Shown here piece after piece: positions 44,840-53,504 of a stretch of DNA of 64,000 bases (position 1 is the first letter of the stretch; every line of letters begins with the position of its first letter). A program made the position numbers and the translations under genes. The stretch spans positions 1-64,000 of the forward strand of contig JBBIHB010000012.1 of NCBI GenBank assembly GCA_037447215.1, in the 5' to 3' direction. Source of the stretch: UBA1413 sp037447215. Lineage in GTDB: Bacteria > Bacteroidota > Bacteroidia > Bacteroidales > Prolixibacteraceae. The notes under the pieces are model-generated. The model had not been told where the DNA came from, did not search any database, and saw only the letters and a list, made by a program, of their open reading frames with translations.

Positions 44840-45295
44840 TTAATAATCCAACGCAGACGGGTCGGTATAATGCCCGTAAATATATAAGGTATGATGCGAA
44901 AGCTCAAAATCATGTTTTTTGCAGGCATCTTCAATAATTTCGCGGATGCGGGAATCGTAAAACTCAACTATCTTACCTGTATTGATATCAATAAGGTGAT
45001 CATGCTGCCTTCGTGCAAACGCTTTTTCAAACTGTGCAATGTTTTTACCGAACTGATGCCTTACCAATAATTTGCAACCTAAAAGCAAGTCTATTGTATT
45101 GTAAAGGGTAGCGCGGCTTACCCTATATTTTTTGTCTTTCATTGACAGGTATAACGATTCAACGTCGAAGTGACCGTCTTTTGAGAAAATTTCATCAATA
45201 ATAGCAAATCTTTCAGGAGTCTTACGATGCCCGTTTGCTTCAAGGTATTCCGTAAAAATAGTCTTTACTGCTTCTCTGGTTTTATCGTTATTCAT
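44840..45295 (-). CDS. Fur-family transcriptional repressor
   Basis: The 151-residue protein has a winged-helix domain (HRKTPERFAIIDEIF, VSRATLYNTIDLLLGCKLL) and the metal-binding C-terminal part ARRQHDHLIDINTGKIVEF. The CxxC pairs that hold structural zinc in Fur/PerR are missing: the positions read IDINTGK. Members in Bacteroidota often lack them, so metal dependence is uncertain. A TATTTTTG -7 element lies upstream, and rel follows on the other side. Confidence 0.88.
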   Translation of the reverse strand: MNNDKTREAVKTIFTEYLEANGHRKTPERFAIIDEIFSKDGHFDVESLYLSMKDKKYRVSRATLYNTIDLLLGCKLLVRHQFGKNIAQFEKAFARRQHDHLIDINTGKIVEFYDSRIREIIEDACKKHDFELSHHTLYIYGHYTDPSALDY

Positions 45296-45321
45296 ATTTA
45301 AACCAATTAAAAATAACGATT

Positions 45322-45329
45322 CAAAAATA
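45322..45329 (-). promoter_or_regulatory. -7 element TATTTTTG for the fur-family gene
   Basis: The minus strand reads TATTTTTG, 26 bases before the ATG at 45295. No -33 TTTG at the expected spacing. Confidence 0.4.
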
Positions 45330-45406
45330 GTTTTTTTTTAATTATCCGATAGGGCAATATGTTGATTTCACAGCCCAAAATCTTACCATAAATAAGCATG
45401 ATTGGA

Positions 45407-47641
45407 TCAGTCGTTCAGGTTCTCAACCCTGACAACTTTATCAATTCCCTTTATTTTACTTAAATGGAGAATAAGTTGCTGCAAATCTTCGGTATTATGA
45501 ATATAAAGATAAAGGTCGCCTTCGAAAATTCCGTTGTGGGTATCGAATTTTACAGCACGCATATTGATGTTGTGAAGTTTCGAAATGATGTTGGTAACTT
45601 CATTAACAATCCCAACCCGGTCGAAACCGCTTAAGGCCAGCCTGGTTAAATATGAAAGCTTTTTAAACTTTGTCCATTCGGCCGTGATGAATTTATCCCC
45701 TTGTGCAGCAAGTAACTTCCCGGCTGTGGGGCATTCCTTTTTGTGAATAACCACATGATCTCCCGATCCTATATACCCAAACACATCGTCGCCGGGTATC
45801 GGATTGCAGCATTTTGCCAGGCTGTATTCAATATTATCAGGATTTTCTTTCAGGATAAACGGTTTTCGCTTATCGATTTTTGTGGCAGGTTCTTCTGTGG
45901 TTTCATCAGTCAGTTCTTCAGTTTCTTTTTTTTCTTTTCTTTTAAAGGTAATATTCCAGTATTTAATAAACTTGTTTTTCGACTTTTTCTTCAGTATTTC
46001 ATCCAGCCCTTTAAGGTCGATTAAACCCATACCGACCTGCGAGTATAGTTGTTCCTTGTTATTGAGGTTGTAATGAGCCACAATCTTTTTGATGGTGTTT
46101 GCCACCAATAGAGCGCCATTGTTTTTGACTGCTTCTTCAACCAATTCTTTCCCTTTCTCAAGATGTTGCTTTTTTTCCTGTTTGAGGGCATCTTTAATTT
46201 TGGTTTTTGCTTTGGCCGTTGTCACAAAATTGAGCCATTCTGGCTTGGGTGTCTGGTTTTCGGCGGTTAGAATTTCAACCTGGTCGCCATTCTGGAGGGT
46301 ATGGCTAATGGGTACAAGCCTGTAATTTACTTTGGCTCCAATGCATTTATTGCCCAGGTCGCTGTGGATTTCATAAGCTACATCGAGAATTGAAGATTGT
46401 TTGGGCAGTTTTATCAGTTTTCCTTTTGGGGTGAAAACCACTATCTCACCGGCAAACAGGTTCAGTTTAAATTCATCTAGAAATTCAAAGGCATCGTATT
46501 CCGAATTGTTCAGGTGTTCCCTTATCTTTTCAATCCATTTATCGAGTTCATTCTCCGATGAATTTGTACCTTTATATTTATAATGTGCTGCGAAGCCATA
46601 TTCAGCAACCCTATCCATCCTTTCAGTCCTGATCTGAACCTCAACCCATTTTCCCTGAGGCCCCATTACGGTTACGTGTAACGATTCGTAGCCATTGGCA
46701 CGCGGCATGGTAATCCAGTCCCTAATCCGGTCAGGTTTGGGTGCATAAATATCGGTTACCAGCGAAAGAACCTCAAAACATTGCCGTTTTTCAGATACAC
46801 CGGGTTTCCCTTTCAGGATAATCCGGATGGCAAGCAGGTCGTAAACTTCGTCGAGTGATATGCCTTTAGTGTGCATTTTTGCCCAGATTGAATACATGGA
46901 CTTCAATCGGTGGGTTATTGTGCATTCGATGCCTTCTTCGGCAAGCCGCTGTTTGATGGGTTCAATAAACTGATTGACCAGATAATTCCTTTTTTGTTCC
47001 TGATCGTGAAGTTGGTAAAGCAATTCACGGTAATCCTCCGGATGTTTGAATTTGAAACTCAACTCTTCCAGTTCGTTTTTCAGGGAATAGAGGCCAAGGC
47101 GGTGGGCAAGCGGTGCATATAAATATAGGGTTTCGCTGGCAATTTTGAGTTGTTTGAACGGGGGAAGCGACTCAAGGGTGCGCATATTGTGCAAACGGTC
47201 GGCGAGTTTTATCAGGATAACCCGTACATCTTCCGATAAGGTCATCAGCATTTTCCTGAGCGTCATAGCCTGCCGGGTATCCATTTCGCCCGAAAGTTTT
47301 GTTAGTCCATCAACAATCCGGGCCACATCTTCGCCAAACATATTGCTGATGTCGCTTACATTGTATTCCGTGTCTTCAACTACATCGTGCAATATGGATG
47401 CGATTACTGAAGTAGCACCAAGGCCAAGATCGCGGGCCACAATAGTTGCAACAGCCAATGGATGAATAATATAAGGTTCGCCCGATTTTCGCCTGAGGCC
47501 ATCATGCGCAGCATTGGCAAAGTTGAATGCTTTTTTTACCCTGCCCATCCTTTCAGAGTCGAACCGTTTCACTACTTCCCGTTCAAGGTCATCGTAGCAA
47601 TCGTTAATCTGTCTTATTTCAGCTTTCGTGAAAAGTGACAT
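45407..47641 (-). CDS. Bifunctional (p)ppGpp synthetase/hydrolase, RelA/SpoT family
   Basis: The 744-residue enzyme has the HD hydrolase domain (ASILHDVVEDTEY), the synthetase domain with DRIRDWITMPRANGYESLH (an RxRD motif at the RxKD/ExDD position, so more like bifunctional Rel/SpoT than RelA), TGS (LFAGEIVVFTPKGKLIKLP), a zinc-finger/CC-type region LAKCCNPIPGDDV and a C-terminal ACT domain. It makes and degrades the alarmone for stringent response. ATG 47641 is chosen over an upstream TTG at 47647. Confidence 0.95.
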   Translation of the reverse strand: MSLFTKAEIRQINDCYDDLEREVVKRFDSERMGRVKKAFNFANAAHDGLRRKSGEPYIIHPLAVATIVARDLGLGATSVIASILHDVVEDTEYNVSDISNMFGEDVARIVDGLTKLSGEMDTRQAMTLRKMLMTLSEDVRVILIKLADRLHNMRTLESLPPFKQLKIASETLYLYAPLAHRLGLYSLKNELEELSFKFKHPEDYRELLYQLHDQEQKRNYLVNQFIEPIKQRLAEEGIECTITHRLKSMYSIWAKMHTKGISLDEVYDLLAIRIILKGKPGVSEKRQCFEVLSLVTDIYAPKPDRIRDWITMPRANGYESLHVTVMGPQGKWVEVQIRTERMDRVAEYGFAAHYKYKGTNSSENELDKWIEKIREHLNNSEYDAFEFLDEFKLNLFAGEIVVFTPKGKLIKLPKQSSILDVAYEIHSDLGNKCIGAKVNYRLVPISHTLQNGDQVEILTAENQTPKPEWLNFVTTAKAKTKIKDALKQEKKQHLEKGKELVEEAVKNNGALLVANTIKKIVAHYNLNNKEQLYSQVGMGLIDLKGLDEILKKKSKNKFIKYWNITFKRKEKKETEELTDETTEEPATKIDKRKPFILKENPDNIEYSLAKCCNPIPGDDVFGYIGSGDHVVIHKKECPTAGKLLAAQGDKFITAEWTKFKKLSYLTRLALSGFDRVGIVNEVTNIISKLHNINMRAVKFDTHNGIFEGDLYLYIHNTEDLQQLILHLSKIKGIDKVVRVENLND

Positions 47642-47650
47642 TTTCAATGG

Positions 47651-48115
47651 TTAATCTTCCTGTTGCTGAATTTTTAATAGTTTTTTTATTCCTGCCCTTC
47701 TGCCGGCTTCAATATCCCTATCATTATCTCCAATCAAAACACATTCTCCGGCATCGAGGTTATACTCCCTGATTGCTTCCAGGATCATTCCAGGTTGTGG
47801 TTTCCTGCACGTACAAACCCCATTGATTTCGGGATGATGCGGACAATAATAAACTTTTTCAATTTCAATACCTTTTAGCCTGAATTGGCCAACCATCCAT
47901 TCTGTAAGCCGATGAAAATCATCTCCCGAATATAAACCGCGCGCAATACCCGATTGATTGGTTACCACAAAAATAAGATATCCACGGTCGTAAAATTCTT
48001 TTGCCAGATGAAAAATACCTTCCCTGAATTCAAAATCTTCTATCCTGAAAAGATAATTCTTTTCAATGTTGATGGTGCCATCCCTGTCGAGGAACAATGC
48101 TTTAGCTGCCATCAT
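47651..48115 (-). CDS. gmhB: D-glycero-D-manno-heptose-1,7-bisphosphate 7-phosphatase
   Basis: This HAD phosphatase (about 154 residues from ATG 48115) dephosphorylates heptose bisphosphate in ADP/GDP-heptose synthesis. The DxD motif is in FLDRDGTIN, the second HAD block is VVTNQSGIARG, and the zinc residues are visible in YCPHHPEINGVCTCRKP. It overlaps the gmhA stop by 14 bases. The open frame runs to 48193 inside gmhA, but the family start is the MMAAKALFLDRDG pair. Confidence 0.92.
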   Translation of the reverse strand: MMAAKALFLDRDGTINIEKNYLFRIEDFEFREGIFHLAKEFYDRGYLIFVVTNQSGIARGLYSGDDFHRLTEWMVGQFRLKGIEIEKVYYCPHHPEINGVCTCRKPQPGMILEAIREYNLDAGECVLIGDNDRDIEAGRRAGIKKLLKIQQQED

Positions 48116-48686
48116 AAAAGATTTTTTTTTCAACCATCTGACAGATACAATGCCCCAGAAACATCTGAACTTCCTGGATGCGGGGAGTATCAATAGAAGG
48201 GATTTTTATGGCGAGGTTGACAATCCCGGCAAGTTTACCCCCATCTTCCCCTGTAAGCGCAATTGTAAATATACCTTGTTCACAAGCATACTGAGCTGCC
48301 TTTACAATATTTGGCGAATTTCCTGAAGTGGAGAGAAGAACAACAATATCACCCTTCCTGGCTGCACCCTCAAGGTATCGGGCATATGAATATTCAAAGT
48401 TATAATCGTTCGATACGGCTGTAAGAAATGGTATATTGATGTTAATGGCTTCGGCATTGAGGGCTTTCCGTTCGAGATAAAACCTTCCCGACAACTCCGC
48501 TGCAAGGTGTTGAGCATCGGCAGCACTTCCACCGTTCCCGCAGAATAAAACCCTGAATCCGGATTTAAGTGCTTCAGTAATTTTGTCTGCAGCATGGGCA
48601 GTGTCGTCTATAATTTTCTGGTTATTCAGTATTCGTCCTTTCAAATTTACCGAATCCCTGATGGCTGTTTTAATTTCGTTTATCAT
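48102..48686 (-). CDS. gmhA: Phosphoheptose isomerase (SIS domain)
   Basis: The 194-residue SIS-domain enzyme converts sedoheptulose-7-P to heptose-7-P, the first step of heptose precursor synthesis. VLFCGNGGSAADAQHLAAEL and LLSTSGNSPNIVKAA are the phosphosugar-binding loops. It overlaps the GT4 stop by 17 bases and gmhB by 14, forming a leftward GT4-gmhA-gmhB run. Confidence 0.93.
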   Translation of the reverse strand: MINEIKTAIRDSVNLKGRILNNQKIIDDTAHAADKITEALKSGFRVLFCGNGGSAADAQHLAAELSGRFYLERKALNAEAININIPFLTAVSNDYNFEYSYARYLEGAARKGDIVVLLSTSGNSPNIVKAAQYACEQGIFTIALTGEDGGKLAGIVNLAIKIPSIDTPRIQEVQMFLGHCICQMVEKKIFYDGS

Positions 48687-49815
48687 CCATTTCGTTTATT
48701 AGTTCGTAAAACAATCGGGTAAACAGGCTCCACGAAAATCGCTCTTTTTCTTTGATAACCTGTTTTGCGAATGACTCTTTGCGGTTATTTTCATAAAAAT
48801 CAACGATCGAATCAGCTATCGATAACGGATCAGGTTGACAGACATAACCCGCTTTTCTGTGGTGTACTATTTCGGGCAAGCCCCCGACATTGGTCACCAG
48901 CATCGGTTTATGAAAGTGAAACGCAATTTGAGTAACCCCGCTTTGGGTCGCAGTTTTGTACGGTTGAACAACCATATCGGCCACATTAAAAAAACCTGCA
49001 ACTTCATCGTTTGGAATGTACTGGTTGTAAAAAATAATTCGATCCTTAATATTGTGCTTTTTAACCTGTTCCCGGTATTGCTCCTCGTTTGAATAAAACT
49101 CACCTGCTACCAACAACCTGATTTTGTATTTAAACAGCCTTTTGTCCGCCAGAGCATCAATAAGAAGGTCAAGGCCTTTGTACTCGCGGATAATGCCGAA
49201 AAATAAAAGATAGTTATAACCGGGATCAAGTTTGAGTTTTTCAAGTGCTTCATCTTTACCGGTTATTTTGCCGTAATGATCATAAATGGGGTGTGGCCCC
49301 CACTTTCTCGGAATAGTTTGGTTAAATGTATTCAGATCGTTGAGTACACTTTCTGACAGGGTCACTATTCCGTGGCATGAATTGATAAACCATGATGTCA
49401 ATGGCCTGTCTCCAGGTTTGTGTTCGTGAGGAATTATGTTATCGGTTAGTCCGATAATCCGGGAATGGTTATTTTTTCTGATTATCCTTCCGATAGTACC
49501 CAATGACGGCCCGATAAAGGGAATCCAGAACCTTGAAATAACCAGGTCAGGCATTTCCTTTTGGATTAGGTTTCCAACCCTGAGCCAGTTAACCGGGTTA
49601 ATGCTGTTAATGCTTCTATTGATTTTTACCCCATTTGGTGGAGGGTCAAGGGTAAACTGTGTTTTGCCCGGGAATAGTAATCCGGGATATTGCAACGTAA
49701 AGGTCTCAACTCTTACATCATGGCCTTCATTCTGAAATTCAAGTGCAAGCCGGTCGTTGAAAGCAGCGATGCCTCCACGGTAGGGATGTGCCGGGCCTAT
49801 TATCACAATTTTCAT
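48670..49815 (-). CDS. Glycosyltransferase family 4
   Basis: The 381-residue GT-B enzyme begins MKIVIIGPAHPYRGGIAAFN and carries the C-terminal GT4 block LLFFGIIREYKGLDLLIDAL and VTNVGGLPEIVHHRKAGYVC (donor-nucleotide binding Glu). It transfers a sugar from a nucleotide donor, probably to a lipopolysaccharide or exopolysaccharide. Overlaps with gmhA suggest heptose or LPS core chemistry, but donor is unknown. The N-terminal half is more divergent. Confidence 0.85.
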   Translation of the reverse strand: MKIVIIGPAHPYRGGIAAFNDRLALEFQNEGHDVRVETFTLQYPGLLFPGKTQFTLDPPPNGVKINRSINSINPVNWLRVGNLIQKEMPDLVISRFWIPFIGPSLGTIGRIIRKNNHSRIIGLTDNIIPHEHKPGDRPLTSWFINSCHGIVTLSESVLNDLNTFNQTIPRKWGPHPIYDHYGKITGKDEALEKLKLDPGYNYLLFFGIIREYKGLDLLIDALADKRLFKYKIRLLVAGEFYSNEEQYREQVKKHNIKDRIIFYNQYIPNDEVAGFFNVADMVVQPYKTATQSGVTQIAFHFHKPMLVTNVGGLPEIVHHRKAGYVCQPDPLSIADSIVDFYENNRKESFAKQVIKEKERFSWSLFTRLFYELINEMDDKRN

Positions 49816-50279
49816 GGAAATGGTTTCTGATTCTGGCTGAATTTCCCGGCTACGAATTTATCAATCGGAAAGCTAAATTCTGCAGGATTCAACTGATTTA
49901 TTTTTACCCATCTGAACGACTGCTTTCCATTGAGGTCTTCGCCATAGTCAAATGGTTTGTCTGATAACTGAAACCTGACAGGTTCAATTAATTTTGCCGT
50001 ATAATATATGCTTATAAGTTGGTGGTTTGGATAAAACAGGGCAGGCTGGAAAAAACCGGTAGTATAATAATGACTTATGGAAGAAATTTCCTGTCCGTTA
50101 CACTCTTCACGTACCTCCCTTAAAAGGCAATCAACCGGGCCTTCTCCATAATTCAATCCACCTCCGGGGAATTTTGTCATCCTTTGGTCAAGCTGAAATT
50201 CATCAGTCACCAAAACTTCATCATGATCGTTTACAAGAAGGCCGTAAACCCTTAATACAAATGGTGATGGTTTTTCCAT
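49812..50279 (-). CDS. Nudix hydrolase
   Basis: The 155-residue protein has the Nudix box in the form GGGLNYGEGPVDCLLREVR, followed by EEC. The usual substrate is a nucleoside diphosphate linked to another moiety; it cannot be assigned. The gene overlaps both GT4 (ATG four bases inside) and miaA's stop (28 bases). Confidence 0.85.
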   Translation of the reverse strand: MEKPSPFVLRVYGLLVNDHDEVLVTDEFQLDQRMTKFPGGGLNYGEGPVDCLLREVREECNGQEISSISHYYTTGFFQPALFYPNHQLISIYYTAKLIEPVRFQLSDKPFDYGEDLNGKQSFRWVKINQLNPAEFSFPIDKFVAGKFSQNQKPFP

Positions 50280-51202
50280 AATATTTTCAATCGGGTTTCA
50301 ATATAAGGTATAATCTGTCCGGTTTCAGATAGGTCAAACCATTTAACTTCGCCATCGCGCCTGAACCATGTCAGTTGTTTCCTGGCATAACGGCGGGTAT
50401 TACTCTTTATTTTCTCAATGGTTTCATCATAGGATGAAAACCCATCAAAATAATCAAACCACTCCCGGTATCCAACGGTGTTCAGTGCATTGTTTCTTCT
50501 ATATGGATATAATCTGCGCGCTTCGTTTTCAAGGCCGGCATTCACCATATCGTCAACTCTTCGGTTGATCCTGTCATAGAGGATTTCCCTGGAGGCACTG
50601 AGCCCAATTTTTATTATCCCGAAAGGCCGCTGTTTCCGGGTATGGGTTCTGAACGAGGAGTATGGTTTACCGGTCTGGAGGCAAATTTCAAGGGCGTGCA
50701 ACAAACGTTTGTGGTTCTGTAAATCAGCCTCATGGTAATAATCAGGATCCAACTTTTTCAATTCAAACCTTAGGCTTTCAATTCCTTCTTTTTCAAAACG
50801 GGCAATCAGGTTATTCCTGATTTCCAAATCAATCGGTGGAAGGTCGTCAATCCCGTTACAAACGGCATCAATATATAACATTGAACCACCTGTTAAAACC
50901 ACAATATCAACTTTGCTGTACAATTCGTGTAGTTTCTGGATTACCTCCTCCTCAAAGCGGCTTGCATTGTAGTAATCGTTAATTGAATGGGAATGTATGA
51001 AATGATGCTTCACTTTTGAAAGCAGGTCTGAATCTGGTATAGCAGTTCCGATTTCCATCTCTCGGAATAGTTGTCTTGAATCGGCAGATATAATTTCGGT
51101 ACAGAAATGTTGTGCAATTTCTGAACTGACCAATGTTTTTCCTGAAGCTGTTGGTCCGGTAACTACAATGAGTAAAGGTTTTACAGAATTGATATGTGTC
51201 AT
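50252..51202 (-). CDS. miaA: tRNA dimethylallyltransferase
   Basis: The 316-residue enzyme adds dimethylallyl to A37 of tRNAs reading U-starting codons. VVTGPTASGKTLVSSEIA (P-loop), ISADSRQLFREMEIGTAIP and LTGGSMLYIDAVCNGIDDL are visible. The open frame runs to 51421 through the terminator region, but ATG 51202 (MTHINSVKPLL) gives family length. A TATTTTTG element lies six bases upstream. Confidence 0.95.
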   Translation of the reverse strand: MTHINSVKPLLIVVTGPTASGKTLVSSEIAQHFCTEIISADSRQLFREMEIGTAIPDSDLLSKVKHHFIHSHSINDYYNASRFEEEVIQKLHELYSKVDIVVLTGGSMLYIDAVCNGIDDLPPIDLEIRNNLIARFEKEGIESLRFELKKLDPDYYHEADLQNHKRLLHALEICLQTGKPYSSFRTHTRKQRPFGIIKIGLSASREILYDRINRRVDDMVNAGLENEARRLYPYRRNNALNTVGYREWFDYFDGFSSYDETIEKIKSNTRRYARKQLTWFRRDGEVKWFDLSETGQIIPYIETRLKILWKNHHHLY

Positions 51203-51207
51203 AACGG

Positions 51208-51215
51208 CAAAAATA
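51208..51215 (-). promoter_or_regulatory. -7 element TATTTTTG immediately before miaA
   Basis: The minus strand reads TATTTTTG, ending six bases before the miaA ATG. A transcript from it would have essentially no leader. No -33 element was found at standard spacing. Confidence 0.35.
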
Positions 51216-51260
51216 GTAAAACGGGGATCAATATAAATTCTGTTCTTATAAAAAATAAAA

Positions 51261-51293
51261 AGAGGCTGTTCCCTTTTTAGATGGGCAGCCTCT
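51261..51293 (-). terminator. Terminator between the PRiA4-like gene and miaA
   Basis: AGAGGCTG (51261-51268) and CAGCCTCT (51286-51293) pair; CCC/GGG inside extend the stem with a two-base bulge. On the minus strand the downstream side is T-rich (TTTTATTTTTT). It ends the 51315-51836 gene. Confidence 0.7.
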
Positions 51294-51314
51294 GTAAATA
51301 GTTTTCCAAAATAA

Positions 51315-51836
51315 CTAAACGGTAAGCTCTTCGATATCACCGAAGATTTCGTAATAATCTTCAACAACACCATAGCCCGGACTTGATGCTTGTTGTTCAT
51401 TTCTAGAGGTGAATTCATCACCCATAATTTCTTCGATCAAATGAACCTGCGATTCAATTCCATTGATTCTTACCATTGGTTCTCTCAGATTTTTTTCCAT
51501 ATTTATTCCAGTTAATTCCATAACAAGCGATCGGTCGTTGAAAAAATCAAACGTATAAAAGATGAATGGCTTATCGGCCGAAATCATGTCTCCAATTCTT
51601 GTTTTCCGCATAAACCTGCAAGAAACTTTTCCCTGTCCCATTTCAACCTGCGATACTTCAAGTTTCTTTCTCCCCATCGGATCGCTGACAAAGAACGAAG
51701 CCATCTGGCACGGTGGAATTCCAAGCGACGACTGTAGGACATTGTGCAGGTCAAGAAATGTATGCATTGCTTCTGTTTCAACTTCAATCTGCATTTTAAC
51801 CGATTCAAACAATATTACCCTGAAATGATATACCAT
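51315..51836 (-). CDS. PRiA4_ORF3 / IS1096-TnpR-like protein
   Basis: The 173-residue protein begins MVYHFRVILFESVK and has the family's early block TFLDLHNVLQSSLGIPPCQMASFFVSD (positions about 26-52), then a mid-region with FYTFDFFNDRSLVMELTGI. It ends in an acidic tail. Relatives are named after an IS1096 passenger gene and plasmid pRiA4b ORF-3, but the stand-alone chromosomal copies in Bacteroidota are not mobile. No transposase, inverted repeat or target duplication is seen here. Function is unknown. It has its own promoter and terminator. Confidence 0.7.
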   Translation of the reverse strand: MVYHFRVILFESVKMQIEVETEAMHTFLDLHNVLQSSLGIPPCQMASFFVSDPMGRKKLEVSQVEMGQGKVSCRFMRKTRIGDMISADKPFIFYTFDFFNDRSLVMELTGINMEKNLREPMVRINGIESQVHLIEEIMGDEFTSRNEQQASSPGYGVVEDYYEIFGDIEELTV

Positions 51837-51858
51837 AGTCGCCCGGTTTTCGTAATGT

Positions 51859-51890
51859 CAAATTTATACACTATATTTTAATATTATCAA
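51859..51890 (-). promoter_or_regulatory. Promoter for the PRiA4-like gene
   Basis: On the minus strand TTG (51890-51888) and TAAATTTG (51866-51859) are 21 bases apart; the -7 element is 22 bases before the ATG at 51836. The rest of the gap 51891-52209 is AT-rich with nothing else I can support. Confidence 0.5.
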
Positions 51891-52209
51891 GGGCAACCAT
51901 AACAATAAAATTACAACCGGCTTTTTTTTTGCGTCTATTTCAGGAAATATGAAAACGGATATATTATTATATCCTCTTATAAATGAACATCTAAACTAAG
52001 TCTTAAATAGAATCAAAATGAACATTCCTTCTTAATATCCGCTTAATTAAAAAATGTTAATTTTTTAAAACACTGCCCAACTCTCGAACATATCCTTTAT
52101 GTGTTCAAACATAAAGCCAAGCATCATTCAAAATTAATGCACTGTAACTATATTTCAACAATTGTACTAATATTGTCAGAATGATTCATTAATTAAACAA
52201 CTATATAGA

Positions 52210-53457
52210 ATGCGGTTCGTTACATTTTTCAGCGAAAACCTGAAGATATCCCTGAGTTCAATCCGGTCAAACCTGCTCAGGACAATACTAACAGTATTAA
52301 TCATCGCAGTAGGGATAACTGCCCTGGTTGGAATCCTGACGGCCATCGATTCGATTAAAAAATCGATAACAAAAGAATTTACTTTCATGGGAGCAAATAC
52401 TTTCACCATCACCAGCCGTGGGATGAGGGTACAAGTAGGAAACCAGCAAATACGTACCCGGAATTATTCTTATGTATCCTTTTATCAGGCCCACCAGTTC
52501 AAAGAGCAATTTGAGTTTCCGGCTCAGGTATCTGTATCGGTTTATGCAACGGGGAATGCCACACTGAAAAGAGGTTCGCTGAAAACTAACCCCAATATCG
52601 GGGTCAGAGGGATCGACGAGAATTATCTGTTTACTGCAGGTTACGAAATTGATCGGGGAAGGAATTTCAGCGCTGATGAAATACTTGGCGCCCGCAATGT
52701 TGCTTTGATCAGCGACCAGGTAGCCCGGTTGCTTTTTCCGGGAGGCGAGAATCCGCTGGAAAAGGAATTGTCGGTGGGCAGCGGAAGATACCGGGTGGTA
52801 GGGATTCTGAAATCTAAAGGAGGTGGTTTTGGCAGCGGTGGCGACCTCATCTGCTTTATTCCTTACAGCAATGCCCGTGTATTTTTTTCCAGGCCCATGA
52901 TGAATTTTGAGGTTCAGGTAAAACCCGAAACTACCGAACTGGTCGAAGCTGCAGTTGGTGAAGCCGAAGGCAGGTTCAGGATCATCAGGGGATTAGCTCC
53001 CTCCGATGAAACCGATTTCAACATCAATAAAAGCGATAATCTGGTCAATATCCTGCTCGACAACATCCGGAACATTACCCTCGTTGCAACCGTTATCGGT
53101 ATTATTACCCTGTTTGGGGCTGCTATTGGATTAATGAATATTATGCTGGTTTCGGTAACCGAGCGTACACGTGAAATAGGAATCCGAAAAGCCATCGGGG
53201 CTAAGGCCAAAACTGTGCGGCAGCAGTTTCTGATGGAAGCCATTGTTATTGGCCAAATTGGCGGAGTGGTGGGAATCACCCTTGGAATAGCAATGGGAAA
53301 CATGGTTTCCATCCTTATTGGCAGTACTTTTATTGTTCCCTGGTTGTGGATTATTACGGGAGTAATACTCTGTTTCCTGGTTGGGATTTTTTCGGGATAT
53401 TACCCGGCTGTTAAAGCTGCAAGGCTTGATCCAATCGAGGCCCTGCGCTATGAATAA
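52210..53457 (+). CDS. ABC transporter permease, MacB/FtsX-like
   Basis: The 415-residue protein has one N-terminal membrane helix (about 20-45), a large MacB_PCD periplasmic part, then three C-terminal helices with the FtsX block GIITLFGAAIGLMNIMLVSV and TERTREIGIRKAIGA. It ends AARLDPIEALRYE, a motif typical of MacB-type permeases. No ABC ATPase gene lies on either side, so its partner must be elsewhere. Substrate is unknown; MacB relatives act on lipoproteins, peptides or macrolides. Confidence 0.85.
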   Translation: MRFVTFFSENLKISLSSIRSNLLRTILTVLIIAVGITALVGILTAIDSIKKSITKEFTFMGANTFTITSRGMRVQVGNQQIRTRNYSYVSFYQAHQFKEQFEFPAQVSVSVYATGNATLKRGSLKTNPNIGVRGIDENYLFTAGYEIDRGRNFSADEILGARNVALISDQVARLLFPGGENPLEKELSVGSGRYRVVGILKSKGGGFGSGGDLICFIPYSNARVFFSRPMMNFEVQVKPETTELVEAAVGEAEGRFRIIRGLAPSDETDFNINKSDNLVNILLDNIRNITLVATVIGIITLFGAAIGLMNIMLVSVTERTREIGIRKAIGAKAKTVRQQFLMEAIVIGQIGGVVGITLGIAMGNMVSILIGSTFIVPWLWIITGVILCFLVGIFSGYYPAVKAARLDPIEALRYE

Positions 53458-53459
53458 AA

Positions 53460-53482
53460 AAAGGGGCGAATCTCGCCCCTTT
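53460..53482. terminator. Bidirectional terminator
   Basis: AAAGGGGCGA (53460-53469) pairs with TCGCCCCTTT (53473-53482) with a 3-base loop. A-run and T-run flank, so it serves both the permease and the convergent gapA. Confidence 0.8.
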
Positions 53483-53504
53483 AAATATGTTAAATTTTTT
53501 CAGA

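Noticed and set aside
51315..51836. Possible insertion-sequence passenger (IS1096-type name)
   Set aside because: No transposase, terminal repeats or target duplication; own promoter and terminator, so not a mobile element here.
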